Shown here: piece after piece, positions 7,990 through 15,489 of the stretch
How the letters are laid out: each line of letters begins with the position of its first letter
Numbering within the stretch: position 1 is the stretch's first letter
NCBI RefSeq assembly: GCF_032116555.1
Contig: NZ_CP134949.1
Location: forward strand, 2,294,001 to 2,358,000
Direction of reading: 5' to 3'
Length of the DNA: 64,000 bases
Origin: Halobaculum sp. XH14
GTDB lineage: Archaea; Halobacteriota; Halobacteria; Halobacteriales; Haloferacaceae
Translations under genes and position numbers: made by a program
The notes under the pieces: generated by a model
Told to the model about the DNA's origin: nothing
The model's database searches: none
Seen by the model: the letters and a program-made list of their open reading frames with translations, nothing else

Positions 7990-8736
7990 TCAATCGGCAC
8001 CGGAGCCGACGCCCGGCACGGTGCTCCCGAGTTCGCGGAGCGGGTCGCTCGCCGCGTCCCCGTCCGCGCCGTCGCCGACGATCGCGTCCAGGTTGACGAA
8101 CAGGAACCCCGCAAAGCCCACGCGGATGAGCACGCCCATGTACGCCGACACCGTCGTCGAGACGAACGTCCCGAACACGCCGAACAGCGACAGCAGGGCG
8201 TAAACGATCAACATCCCGGTCATGAACAGCAGGAGGTTCCGTGACTTCCAGTGGAGCAGCCTGCGTCCGTCGGCACAGTCGGCGGCCGTCCGCCAGATTC
8301 GACCGCGGTAGAGGGACAGGAGGACGGCGTGGCCGACGACGACCAGGAGCGCGGCCACGAGCGCGAGGGTGCCGCCGGTGACCGACGCCACGTTGAACGA
8401 GAGCACCTGCAGGAACGGGATCGCCGTGACGAGCGCGATGCTGCGTCGGGACGCTCCCGCGAGGAGCGCGCTGACGACGTAGAGGGCGGGGTAGCCGACC
8501 ATGTCGTTCGAGACGCTCGCCACGTTGATCGACCCGCCGGCGACCGCGATGCTGCCGACGCCGAGCGCCTGGAGGCCGGTCGTGACCGCGCCGAAGCCGA
8601 CCACGAACAGCACGGGGAGACAGTACGGGTGTCGCTGGTCGGGGTTCTGCCACAGCCAGCCGCCAAGCACGGCGAGCGCGACGGCGTAGACGCCGGCCGT
8701 GATGGCGTAGACGGTCGGGTCGCTAATCATCGTCAT
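7990..8736 (-). CDS. Sensory-rhodopsin-like seven-helix protein without the retinal lysine
   Basis: A 248-residue membrane protein with seven hydrophobic helices (about 8-29, 40-60, 77-96, 98-118, 121-142, 164-188 and 190-218) followed by a short acidic tail. It matches sensory rhodopsin II along its length by eye: ALGVG then VA in the B-C loop, a conserved Pro in helix C, LLAG with S-R after it, RNL opening helix F, and helix G reading RVGFAGFLF where SRII has KVGFGFIAL. The retinal lysine (K205 in Natronomonas SRII) is Arg205 (codon at 8122-8124). The counterion Asp75 aligns with Asn77, Asp201 with Gly201 and Arg72 with Ser; the transducer-contact Tyr199 is kept. The start overlaps the transducer gene by 14 bp. 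It cannot form a Schiff base, so it is probably a light-independent or differently triggered sensor. Confidence 0.78.
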   Translation of the reverse strand: MTMISDPTVYAITAGVYAVALAVLGGWLWQNPDQRHPYCLPVLFVVGFGAVTTGLQALGVGSIAVAGGSINVASVSNDMVGYPALYVVSALLAGASRRSIALVTAIPFLQVLSFNVASVTGGTLALVAALLVVVGHAVLLSLYRGRIWRTAADCADGRRLLHWKSRNLLLFMTGMLIVYALLSLFGVFGTFVSTTVSAYMGVLIRVGFAGFLFVNLDAIVGDGADGDAASDPLRELGSTVPGVGSGAD

Positions 8737-10303
8737 CACCCGTCACGGCGCCGGCCCCGGAAGCCAGCGGCTCGGCGTCGGCCGGTGCCGACCCCCGGGT
8801 CTCGAACGCGCTCAGCATGGAGCGCAGGTCCCCGGCCCGCCCGACCAGCGCGTCGGTCCGGCCGCGGACGTCGCTCATCGTCTCGGCGGTCTCGTCGGCC
8901 GTCGCGGCCAGGTCGCGGGACCGGTCGGCAACGTCGACGGCGACCTCCCGGACGTCCTCGACCGCGGCGGCGACCTCCTCGGTGGCGGCCGCGCCGTCGT
9001 CGGTCGCGTTGGAGATCTCGGCCATCGCGTCGTCCACCTCGTCGATCGTCCGGGTCAGTTCCTGGAGCGTCTCGCTCGTCTCGTTGACCGTTCCCACGCT
9101 CTCGGTGATCTGGCCGGAGGTGTCGTCCATCTCCGCGCTCACGTCCTCGAAGTGGGTCCGCGCGCGATCGACGATCTCGCCGATCTCCCCGACCGCCTCC
9201 TGGGTCTCGGTCGCGAGCTGTTTCACCTCCGCGGCGACGACCGCGAAGCCGTCGCCGGCCGCGTCGGCCCGTGCGGCCTCGATGTTGGCGTTCAGCGCGA
9301 GCATGTTGGTCTGTTCCGCGATGTCGTCGATGAGGTCGGTCGTCTCCGCGACGTCGTCCATCTGCTCGTCGAGTTCCCCGATCAGCCGGCCGAGCTCCTC
9401 GACGGTCCCCTCGATCGCGTCGATGGCCTCGATCGCCTCCGCGGCGCGCTCGGAGCCGCGTTCGCCGACCGCGGCGGCGTCGGTCGCCCGCCCGGCCACC
9501 TCGTCGGTGGTGGACGCGACCTCCTCGATCGTCGCCGAGAGCGTGTTCGCCTCCTCGACGGCGCTGCCGAGCTGGTCGGCCTGATCCACGATGTCGTCGG
9601 CGAGCGTGCGGATCTCGGACGCGAGCGACCCGTTCAGTTCCTCCACGGTTTCGGCGTCCTCGGCGACCGCCTCGCTGGCCCGCTCGACGTCGCCCGCGAA
9701 CTCGATGATCTCGTCGATCGTCGTCGAGAGCTCGCCGACCATGCCGTCGTACGCGACCCCGATGCGCTCGATCGCCTCGATGTCGTCGTCGACGTCGAGC
9801 CGGGCCGTGAGGTCGCCGTCGGCGACCGCCGACATCGCGTCGCCGATCTCGCCCGCGCTGTCCAGAAGCGCATCGTTGCGCTCCTCCGCCACCGTTTGGG
9901 CACGCTCTGCATCCTCGCGTGCGGCCTCCGACTCCTCGAACGCCTCCGAGAGCGACAGCCGCATCGTGTCGAACGACGCCGCGAGCCGTCCGAACTCGTC
10001 CGCGCGTCGGCTCTCTGGCGAGACGTCGAGGTCGCCCGCCTCGATGGCCTCCGCGGCCGTCGTGAGCTTCTTCAGTTCCACGCCGACGCTCCCGCCGAGG
10101 ACGATGGCGAGCAGCCCGATGTGGAGCGAGACGACGAACAGCGTGCCCGCGATCGCAGAGAGTCCGGAGCCCCCGGCGGTCGTCGCGTACCACGCGAACA
10201 GCCCGCCGAACGCGAGCGTCCCCGCGAGCGTGACGAGCAGCGCCGTCGCGATGCGCCTGCTGTACTTCCTGGTGAACCACCGACCGCGTTCGGTGACTGA
10301 CAT
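8723..10303 (-). CDS. HtrII-like methyl-accepting transducer, partner of the opsin-like protein
   Basis: A 526-residue transducer. TM1 is about residues 19-40 and TM2 about 47-71, with almost no extracellular domain between them, as in HtrII of Natronomonas (about 534 residues) and unlike transducers with periplasmic ligand domains. Two HAMP domains follow: GDLDV...RRADEFGRLAASFD (~90-112) and ADGDLTARLD (~155). A long coiled coil then leads to the signalling hairpin with the invariant tip EQTNMLALNANIEAARA, which contacts CheA and CheW. TM2 resembles HtrII (SAI-G, IGLLAIVLGG). The residue at the HtrII Asn74 position is His61. The downstream opsin-like gene overlaps its stop codon. Output is expected to be the chemotaxis/archaellum system; no che genes are in the window. 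Confidence 0.9.
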   Translation of the reverse strand: MSVTERGRWFTRKYSRRIATALLVTLAGTLAFGGLFAWYATTAGGSGLSAIAGTLFVVSLHIGLLAIVLGGSVGVELKKLTTAAEAIEAGDLDVSPESRRADEFGRLAASFDTMRLSLSEAFEESEAAREDAERAQTVAEERNDALLDSAGEIGDAMSAVADGDLTARLDVDDDIEAIERIGVAYDGMVGELSTTIDEIIEFAGDVERASEAVAEDAETVEELNGSLASEIRTLADDIVDQADQLGSAVEEANTLSATIEEVASTTDEVAGRATDAAAVGERGSERAAEAIEAIDAIEGTVEELGRLIGELDEQMDDVAETTDLIDDIAEQTNMLALNANIEAARADAAGDGFAVVAAEVKQLATETQEAVGEIGEIVDRARTHFEDVSAEMDDTSGQITESVGTVNETSETLQELTRTIDEVDDAMAEISNATDDGAAATEEVAAAVEDVREVAVDVADRSRDLAATADETAETMSDVRGRTDALVGRAGDLRSMLSAFETRGSAPADAEPLASGAGAVTGDDDD

Positions 10304-10580
10304 CTACCCGACGCTCCCGACTTCGCCCGCAAATACGTTCGCCCCAAATTATCAGTTCGAACAACTTACCCCCGTGTCATTGGCTATCGAGGCCCGAGAC
10401 CACCGCATTTACCGTCTGAATAACGATATTATTTCGTATACTATCGCGGTTTTCTCACCCGAGTCAGGGTCGAATACTTCCGCGAAATCACGGCTCGCTC
10501 GGGGACGGTCGTCCCTGGAGTGCGGTCAGTGCGTCGAGGGTGTAAGGTTCGAGCGTCGAGTGAGTGTGAGAACCGGTGAG
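10304..10580. other. Transducer upstream region and left flank of the integrated element
   Basis: No gene is visible. The first ~140 bp upstream of the transducer start are AT-rich compared with the surroundings (for example ATAATTTGGGG read toward the gene) and probably hold its promoter. The remainder, up to the left attachment repeat, carries no open frame with haloarchaeal coding character. Short open frames here are interrupted and lack homologous features. Confidence 0.5.
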
Positions 10581-10597
10581 CGGATGGGCCCTGAGGG
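10581..10597. repeat. attL: 17-bp direct repeat of a tRNA 3' end
   Basis: The 17-bp sequence CGGATGGGCCCTGAGGG is repeated exactly at 18309-18325, where it forms the 3' end and flank of the CAU-anticodon tRNA gene (minus strand). Outside this word the two sites diverge. Together with the integrase gene 70 bp inside it, this marks the left end of an integrated element. Confidence 0.85.
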
Positions 10598-10667
10598 GAC
10601 GGAAATCCGGGGGTACTGCCCGATTTCACAGGCCGACCGTTTGCCAAGTGATGTGCTGGGGAACTCG

Positions 10668-11705
10668 TCATAGGTCAGGGAGGTAATCGCGCCGCTGTTC
10701 TGCTTTCTCACGGGAACTCCGCCGGTCATAGTGCTCATCGAGGATTCCGCTACTCGCGTCGAGTCGGTCGGAGACGATCCGACGCGGAACGTCGTCCCGA
10801 CGGTACGCGGTCACTCGTCCGCTCCGAACGTCATGCGGCGAGCGGGCAGACGGGCACTTACTCGCGTGGTCGGTCTGGGTCGCCAAGCACTCGTCTACCT
10901 CCCTGTCGTGAGGGCAGCCGGCTCCGCGCCAGCACGGACGCGTCATCCGATACAGGGTGTCCCGAAGCGTCGAGATCGAGGGGCGACCGTACTGTGTCGT
11001 GATCAGCGGTTCGCGGGCGTACTCGTCCCGAACATTGTCCCGCGGGCCGTCGATGTAGTCCTCGAGGATACGGGAAATGTACGGACTGATCGCATTCCAG
11101 CGCTCCCCGCGCTCCTTGTTCTTGAGCGGGGTATCCGACTCCGGGCGGTGCCGGAACTGGAGTCCCGGCCGCTCGGCGTCCAGGTCGAGATCGCCCAGGT
11201 CGAGTGACCGAATCCCACCGACGCGCGCGCCGGTGTGCCACATCATCAGGAGGATAACGTGCTCCCGACTCGCGTACTTGTAGCGGTCTAAGTACTCCAG
11301 AATGTCACCGACGCGCTCGGGTTCGAGCGTCGTCTCACTCACGTTCTGTCCGTCGTTCACGATCGGAAGCGGGACGTCGGACCGGAGGTCATCGCGCACC
11401 GCGTCGATTTCCTCCGCGAACCGGAGGAACGCGCGCAGTGTCGCCAACTGGCCGCGCAGCGTTACCGGGGCGATCGGGTCGCGGTCGTCGCCGTTCCCCT
11501 CTCGCCGCCAGACGCGATATCGGTAGAGATCCCGTCCGGCGAGGTCGTTCAGGTTCTCGACGCCCTCCTCTTCGCACCACTGCCGGAACGCGTCGAGCCG
11601 GTAGCTCTGTCCCTGAATCGTCTGCTCGGTCAGCTCGTCCCGGCGGGCTTCGAGATACATCTCGATGCCCTCTTTCGGGGAAAGCGGGTCGAGCCCGTCA
11701 CTCAT
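10668..11705 (-). CDS. int: SNJ2-type tyrosine recombinase (integrase)
   Basis: A 345-residue tyrosine recombinase with an N-terminal SAM-like core-binding domain (about 10-110, including FRQWCEEEGVENLNDLAGRDL) and a C-terminal catalytic domain. Catalytic residues visible: Arg in HTGARVGGIRSL (~165), Lys in the TPLKNKERGERW loop, His-x-x-Arg in SPHDVRSGRVT (~290), and Tyr in ILDEHYDRRSSREK (~330). A four-Cys/His insertion (CWRGAGCPHD ... CLATQTDHASKCP) precedes the HxxR box and recurs in the second integrase of this window, a feature of this haloarchaeal group. It sits 70 bp from attL and should catalyse integration and excision at the tRNA. A 64-codon frame overlaps its start. Confidence 0.93.
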   Translation of the reverse strand: MSDGLDPLSPKEGIEMYLEARRDELTEQTIQGQSYRLDAFRQWCEEEGVENLNDLAGRDLYRYRVWRREGNGDDRDPIAPVTLRGQLATLRAFLRFAEEIDAVRDDLRSDVPLPIVNDGQNVSETTLEPERVGDILEYLDRYKYASREHVILLMMWHTGARVGGIRSLDLGDLDLDAERPGLQFRHRPESDTPLKNKERGERWNAISPYISRILEDYIDGPRDNVRDEYAREPLITTQYGRPSISTLRDTLYRMTRPCWRGAGCPHDREVDECLATQTDHASKCPSARSPHDVRSGRVTAYRRDDVPRRIVSDRLDASSGILDEHYDRRSSREKAEQRRDYLPDL

Positions 11706-11892
11706 CGTTCGACACCTCGGTTGCGGTTCGGCCCATCATCACGTCGGGCTGATGGGACTGGGTTGGAAATATTCGAGCACCCTTGCTACGGTGAAAGTAA
11801 ATCCACTTTCGCCGCGCACGGCGGTGATCGGTCGCTCGGGCTACCGAGTCGTCGTCGGGGGTTTCATGCGCCCCCAGCAGGATTGCTGACAT
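11698..11892 (-). CDS. Small protein overlapping the integrase start (tentative)
   Basis: A 64-codon frame whose stop codon overlaps the integrase start by 8 bp (ATGAGTGA), the arrangement of a translationally coupled operon. The product is basic in the middle (DHRRARRKWIYFHRSKGARIF) and could bind DNA. I recall that the SNJ2 integrase operon contains small accessory proteins needed for recombination, so an excisionase-like helper is plausible, but no homology can be shown. Coding character is weak. It may also be a chance frame. Confidence 0.35.
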   Translation of the reverse strand: MSAILLGAHETPDDDSVARATDHRRARRKWIYFHRSKGARIFPTQSHQPDVMMGRTATEVSNDE

Positions 11893-12129
11893 GGCTTTCG
11901 TGCCTGGTCACGGAAGCCCACGCGGGCCCGCTGTCCCAGCAGCGGGGTCCGCTTGCGTTCTACGGTGGACCCATCGAGCAGTGACGAGTCCGCGAGATGC
12001 TTCCGCTATCTGTTTGCGTATTGTAGTGAGTTAATAAAGGTGACCCTATTTAGGCTTGAAATGTATATTTGAGGTTTCTTCTGTCACCTACCAGAGTCGT
12101 TAAGAGTGTCTCCGTGTGTTACCTTGCCA
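11893..12129. other. Divergent control region of the integrated element
   Basis: No gene is seen. The right half is AT-rich and should contain the promoters of the repressor (plus strand) and perhaps of the integrase operon (minus strand). The words GGTGAC (near 12040) and GTCACC (near 12085) form widely spaced inverted arms around a TATA-like stretch (ATGTATATTT), a possible operator for the adjacent repressor. Confidence 0.4.
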
Positions 12130-12402
12130 ATGAAGCCACGCCCACCGTGGGCAAGTAAGTACGATGAGCCAATTCTTGAATTATTAGACGATTCTGAAAC
12201 AGTTCTTCCGCCTGCTGCTGTAGAGTTTAATTTGGATTACAAGGGTATTGCATCACCTGCATACTCTACAGTCAAGCGAAGGATGAGAAAACTCGCTGAA
12301 CACGGTTTCCTAAACCGGGTTGAAGGAAAATCTGGATACTATGTCATAAGTGATTGTGGTAGAGCATATCTTTCTGGAGAACTGGATGCCGACGATTTCT
12401 GA
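12130..12402 (+). CDS. phiH1-type winged-helix repressor
   Basis: A 90-residue winged-helix protein starting at the ATG at 12130 (MKPRPPWASKYDEPILELL); a longer frame from 12106 adds eight unlikely residues. The pattern MKPRPPW...D-ILE, a helix-turn-helix near residues 40-60 (YSTVKRRMRKLAEHGFLNRVE) and a wing ending in GYYVISDCGRAYLSGELDADD matches the halophage phiH1 repressor-like family found in many haloviruses and proviruses. It probably keeps the element quiescent by binding the divergent control region. Its codon use is AT-rich, unlike the chromosome. The same frame continues open after the TGA stop to 12519. Confidence 0.85.
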   Translation: MKPRPPWASKYDEPILELLDDSETVLPPAAVEFNLDYKGIASPAYSTVKRRMRKLAEHGFLNRVEGKSGYYVISDCGRAYLSGELDADDF

Positions 12403-12519
12403 TCTACTATATTGCGCTCGGTCCACACAAGGGAGCCACTCCCGCAATGGCTTCAATCGGCCATCCCTCAATTTGAGAGAGAAGCTGGTACACGAGCTGG
12501 ACGAGACATTTCTGATTGA
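12403..12519 (+). pseudogene. Open-frame remnant in phase with the repressor
   Basis: Directly after the TGA stop of the repressor, the same frame stays open for 38 codons and reads like protein (REPLPQWLQSAIPQFEREAG) before a second TGA. It has no start codon of its own. It may be the tail of a longer repressor truncated by a nonsense change or the remains of another gene. Evidence is limited to the plausible amino-acid pattern. Confidence 0.25.
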
Positions 12520-12560
12520 GATTTAAACTACAGGAGAAAAGAAAACCGCGTCGAAACTAT

Positions 12561-13805
12561 TTATACGAGCCTTTTTAACCGTTTAAATTCGTCAGAGTTA
12601 GCAATCTCATCTAGTGATGTCTCCCAGTCATCATAAATATCTGATTCGATTTCATCAACGTATTCGTCGATTTCAGTAGATATCTGTTTGTATAGCGCTT
12701 TAGCACGCCTAATTTTGGATCTTGCTTTTTCAACTCTCTTCGGGAGGTTTTTGCCTTCATATGAGGAGGCGATATGGTCACAGGCCCAAACGTAGTGATC
12801 CCAAGAACCCTCCGCCTTACCCCATCCTGTGTTCGCTGGTGTGACTGACCCATCGAACAGATCGCTTTCATATGGAGACTTGGTGCGGATTTTTTCTTCA
12901 TCAAAACCTGGTTCTTTATATAGCTCATCGAGGAGGCTATCAGGCCTAATTGATGTGAGTAACTCGTCGGAATAGTATCTAATAACAGGCGTTCTAATCT
13001 GAGTTTCGTCTGGAACAATCCACCTTTCTGTATCGAAACTCCTCAAATTCTTGTAGTGTCCAGAGCCAACTGCATTGACCCCAATAGCGAATAGGAGATG
13101 AGCGATTTGGTGAGTGTGCGCAGCGATAACATTGTATCTATTAACCCTAAGTGTCGCCATCAATTCGAGGTAAGAGGTTACTTTTTCCACACCTTGTAAT
13201 GGCAACCTCGTGTCTCTATCTGAATATGATACTGAAACATAGAACCCATCAGTATCCAATTCTGTTGCCGAATCCATCAATTGATTTCGGATTTCAAGGT
13301 TCGTTAAACGATCGCCATTAACGGGTAGAGAAAGATAGACCGGAATATCTCTCCCCTCAGACCGTGCAATTTCTAGGAATGCCTCAGTGAAATCTTGCCA
13401 ATCATCGATTTCCTCTGCCGAAAGTTCTCCGAGATATGACGATGGAGAGAGATAGGCATTAGTGTCATAATCATCTTGCGCCTCGATAACCAATTTTAGA
13501 AATTCGTCTCTCCGTTCTGTATCAAATAATACGCCGCTAGTATAGTCCTCACCACCGTATTTCTCGTGGTATTCATATTCATTCAGATCCTTCCGATCCC
13601 CCTGACCAGGTAGGTAAAGGTGGGGATCAAACAGTGTGACTAAGTCTTCAGAATTTAAGCTATTGGCCAGCTCCTTGTTCACTTCCGGTTTATAGTCTGT
13701 CGGGCTGAGTATAGCACCGTCAAGATGGTCTCCCTCAATTGCGTCATAGACGCGGTTCTTTCCATGATGCCCAACCTGAATTAGGTAGCTTGGTTTGTCA
13801 AACAT
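12561..13805 (-). CDS. Uncharacterised 414-residue protein of the AT-rich cargo operon
   Basis: I do not recognise this family. The protein is soluble and alternates short hydrophobic strands and amphipathic helices across residues ~1-260 (HLDGAILSPTDYKP, VTLFDPHLYLPGQ, IPVYLSLPVNGDRL, TDGFYVSVSYS, RYNVIAAHTHQIAHLLFAIG, VNAVGSGHYKNLRSFDTERW), which suggests an alpha/beta barrel. Conserved-looking polar sites are DPHLYLPG, the AHTH-xx-AH segment and GSGH. Residues ~350-414 are charged helices, probably a coiled coil. The start ATG shares one base with the kinase stop (TAATG), so translation is coupled to the kinase. Codon use is AT-rich and foreign to the host. A target or effector role beside the kinase is inference. 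Confidence 0.8.
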   Translation of the reverse strand: MFDKPSYLIQVGHHGKNRVYDAIEGDHLDGAILSPTDYKPEVNKELANSLNSEDLVTLFDPHLYLPGQGDRKDLNEYEYHEKYGGEDYTSGVLFDTERRDEFLKLVIEAQDDYDTNAYLSPSSYLGELSAEEIDDWQDFTEAFLEIARSEGRDIPVYLSLPVNGDRLTNLEIRNQLMDSATELDTDGFYVSVSYSDRDTRLPLQGVEKVTSYLELMATLRVNRYNVIAAHTHQIAHLLFAIGVNAVGSGHYKNLRSFDTERWIVPDETQIRTPVIRYYSDELLTSIRPDSLLDELYKEPGFDEEKIRTKSPYESDLFDGSVTPANTGWGKAEGSWDHYVWACDHIASSYEGKNLPKRVEKARSKIRRAKALYKQISTEIDEYVDEIESDIYDDWETSLDEIANSDEFKRLKRLV

Positions 13806-14650
13806 TAGTTAGTCACCTCCAAGCTATCAAAGAAATCCTCCGCAAACTCCGGTTTTCGGAACCGTTTACTTGGGACCGGATTAGTTAACGTATCGAAGAA
13901 ATAATCTAAGTCTTCTCCTTCATCCCCATCAATATAATCTGTTAGACTTTGTTTATCGCCGTCACAGATTGCGTCTGTTACGGACTTTCCTCTGTCCTTA
14001 AATGGATGAACTCCTGTAATTGTCTCAAACATAACGACCCCAGATGAGAATAGATCTGTCTTGATACTTTGCTTACTCTTATCGTAATCAAGCTGCTCAG
14101 GAGCACCATAGAAAGGCGTCCCAAGTCGATCAAGATGATCCGGAGTCAAACTTTCCTTTTCCTCAAACCGCATGATTCCAACGTCCAAAAGCCGAATTTC
14201 TTCATCATCGGTTACCATGATATTGGCTGGTTTGATATCTCGATGAATCATCTCTTTCTCGTCAAATTCCTTAAGTATATCCAAGAGTGTAGAAATTGTA
14301 TACAGGCCAAAATCAAGTCCGAAGTTTCCATCTCCAATGTACTGTTCCAGTGTTTGGCCATTAATATATTCTTCAAATATAATGAATGTTTGTCTTCCAT
14401 CGATTTCTTCTTCATAGTAATCGATCAGATCAACAAATGTGTTCGACTCAATTTCTTTCATGGCTTCCCCTTCTCGATGAGCGCGCCTTCTTCTACTTCT
14501 GCGATCTACCGGTAGAAGTTTTAGAACGACCTCTTCGCCCCTATCATTGACGAGGAATACATCTTTGAACCCGCCAGAATCAATATGTTCTATTAGTTCG
14601 AGACCATCGAAGTGGGATTCAACCACATCGATATCATAAAACTTTGGCAT
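13805..14650 (-). CDS. Hanks-type Ser/Thr protein kinase
   Basis: A 281-residue soluble protein that is essentially one kinase domain. Visible features: glycine loop IDSGGFKDVFLV (~23-34), VAIK-type lysine in VVLKLLP (Lys44), catalytic loop IHRDIKPANIMV (Asp138, Asn143), the magnesium motif written DVG rather than DFG (Asp156), and an activation segment ending GTPFYGAPEQ. All residues needed for phosphotransfer appear to be present. There is no membrane segment or sensor domain, so a partner must supply the signal. It lies between the nuclease-like gene (35 bp upstream) and the 414-residue gene (1-bp overlap). Hanks kinases occur as signalling or toxic parts of several phage-defence systems. 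Confidence 0.92.
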   Translation of the reverse strand: MPKFYDIDVVESHFDGLELIEHIDSGGFKDVFLVNDRGEEVVLKLLPVDRRSRRRRAHREGEAMKEIESNTFVDLIDYYEEEIDGRQTFIIFEEYINGQTLEQYIGDGNFGLDFGLYTISTLLDILKEFDEKEMIHRDIKPANIMVTDDEEIRLLDVGIMRFEEKESLTPDHLDRLGTPFYGAPEQLDYDKSKQSIKTDLFSSGVVMFETITGVHPFKDRGKSVTDAICDGDKQSLTDYIDGDEGEDLDYFFDTLTNPVPSKRFRKPEFAEDFFDSLEVTN

Positions 14651-14685
14651 TTAACTGCAATCTATAACTCCAACCGTAAATACTT

Positions 14686-15363
14686 CTAGGCTGACTTCTC
14701 GATGAGAGTGCTTTCGTTCAGCTTCCAACGATATAGCTCCGAATGGGGATTACCGCGACCTGGTTTATGATGCATGTAGCAATCCCCACTCTGGTCAATT
14801 GATAACAATCCAATATTGCGGCTTTTGAATTGTTCAAGATTATCCAAAGCAGGTTCAATATGGTCGTGGTCAAGAGCTACAAATTTATATTCTGCAAACG
14901 AACGTCCTCGGGATGCTTGTTTAATTGCTTTTTGCCATTTTCTTAACTTCAATTCAACTGCGACTGTTGTAGTTATGTGCCGCCGCAGATCGCAGGCAGT
15001 TTTAATTTTTCCTTCTTCCTCTTCTTGGACAAAGCCTCGATCCTTCAACCAGTTCAAGGACTCCCGTTTATACCGCCGCTTCAAGGCACCAATTTGATAG
15101 AAGTACTCCTCGGTGACAGCGCCATCTCTCGCATGCAACTGGAGGAATGTAATTAGGACATTCTTGTCCTCGATTGGTGTCTCTAGATTGAGCCGTTTAG
15201 TTCGTCTTTCCCAATATGGCTCTGAGACATTTACGAATACTAAATCAGTTCTTCCAGTCCCATATCCAAATTCAGTAAGAACCTCATAGTCTTTCTTACG
15301 TAAGGTTGAGGGTATTAGGTCCTGTGCCACATCCTTCATATCGTCCTCTGAATCAAATCCCAT
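14686..15363 (-). CDS. PD-(D/E)XK nuclease-like protein with an inserted winged helix
   Basis: A 225-residue protein starting at the ATG at 15361-15363, preceded by a GGAGG Shine-Dalgarno site at 15371-15375 with good spacing, unusual for this genome. The PD-(D/E)XK pattern is visible: helix then EFGYGTGRTDLVFV (Asp40), and later VAVELKLRKWQKAIKQASR (Glu137, Lys139) followed by a strand (EYKFVALD) and NIGLLSID. Between the two halves lies a helical stretch (~68-120, ending in LKDRGFVQEEEEGKI) that reads as a winged helix, perhaps for DNA recognition. It is the first gene of the AT-rich operon with the kinase and the 414-residue gene. Restriction-like activity is a hypothesis. Confidence 0.75.
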   Translation of the reverse strand: MGFDSEDDMKDVAQDLIPSTLRKKDYEVLTEFGYGTGRTDLVFVNVSEPYWERRTKRLNLETPIEDKNVLITFLQLHARDGAVTEEYFYQIGALKRRYKRESLNWLKDRGFVQEEEEGKIKTACDLRRHITTTVAVELKLRKWQKAIKQASRGRSFAEYKFVALDHDHIEPALDNLEQFKSRNIGLLSIDQSGDCYMHHKPGRGNPHSELYRWKLNESTLIEKSA

Positions 15364-15489
15364 CAATTATCCTCCATTTTGGTCCGAGTCGTGGGCACCT
15401 TTTGGATTTAATGAATTAATAATACTTGGCATCTGGAATGTTCCGAAGGCAAATATTTTTTGGTTGTGAAAATGTAATATTAGCCGAAA

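Noticed and set aside
7990-8736. Interpretation of the opsin-like gene as an ordinary multi-helix membrane protein
   Set aside because: The helix count, SRII-like words in the B-C loop and helix G, and overlap with an HtrII-like transducer together favour a rhodopsin relative.
14069-14515. A 148-codon plus-strand frame opposite the kinase
   Set aside because: It runs antisense to the kinase catalytic region and its sequence lacks acidic bias or motifs.
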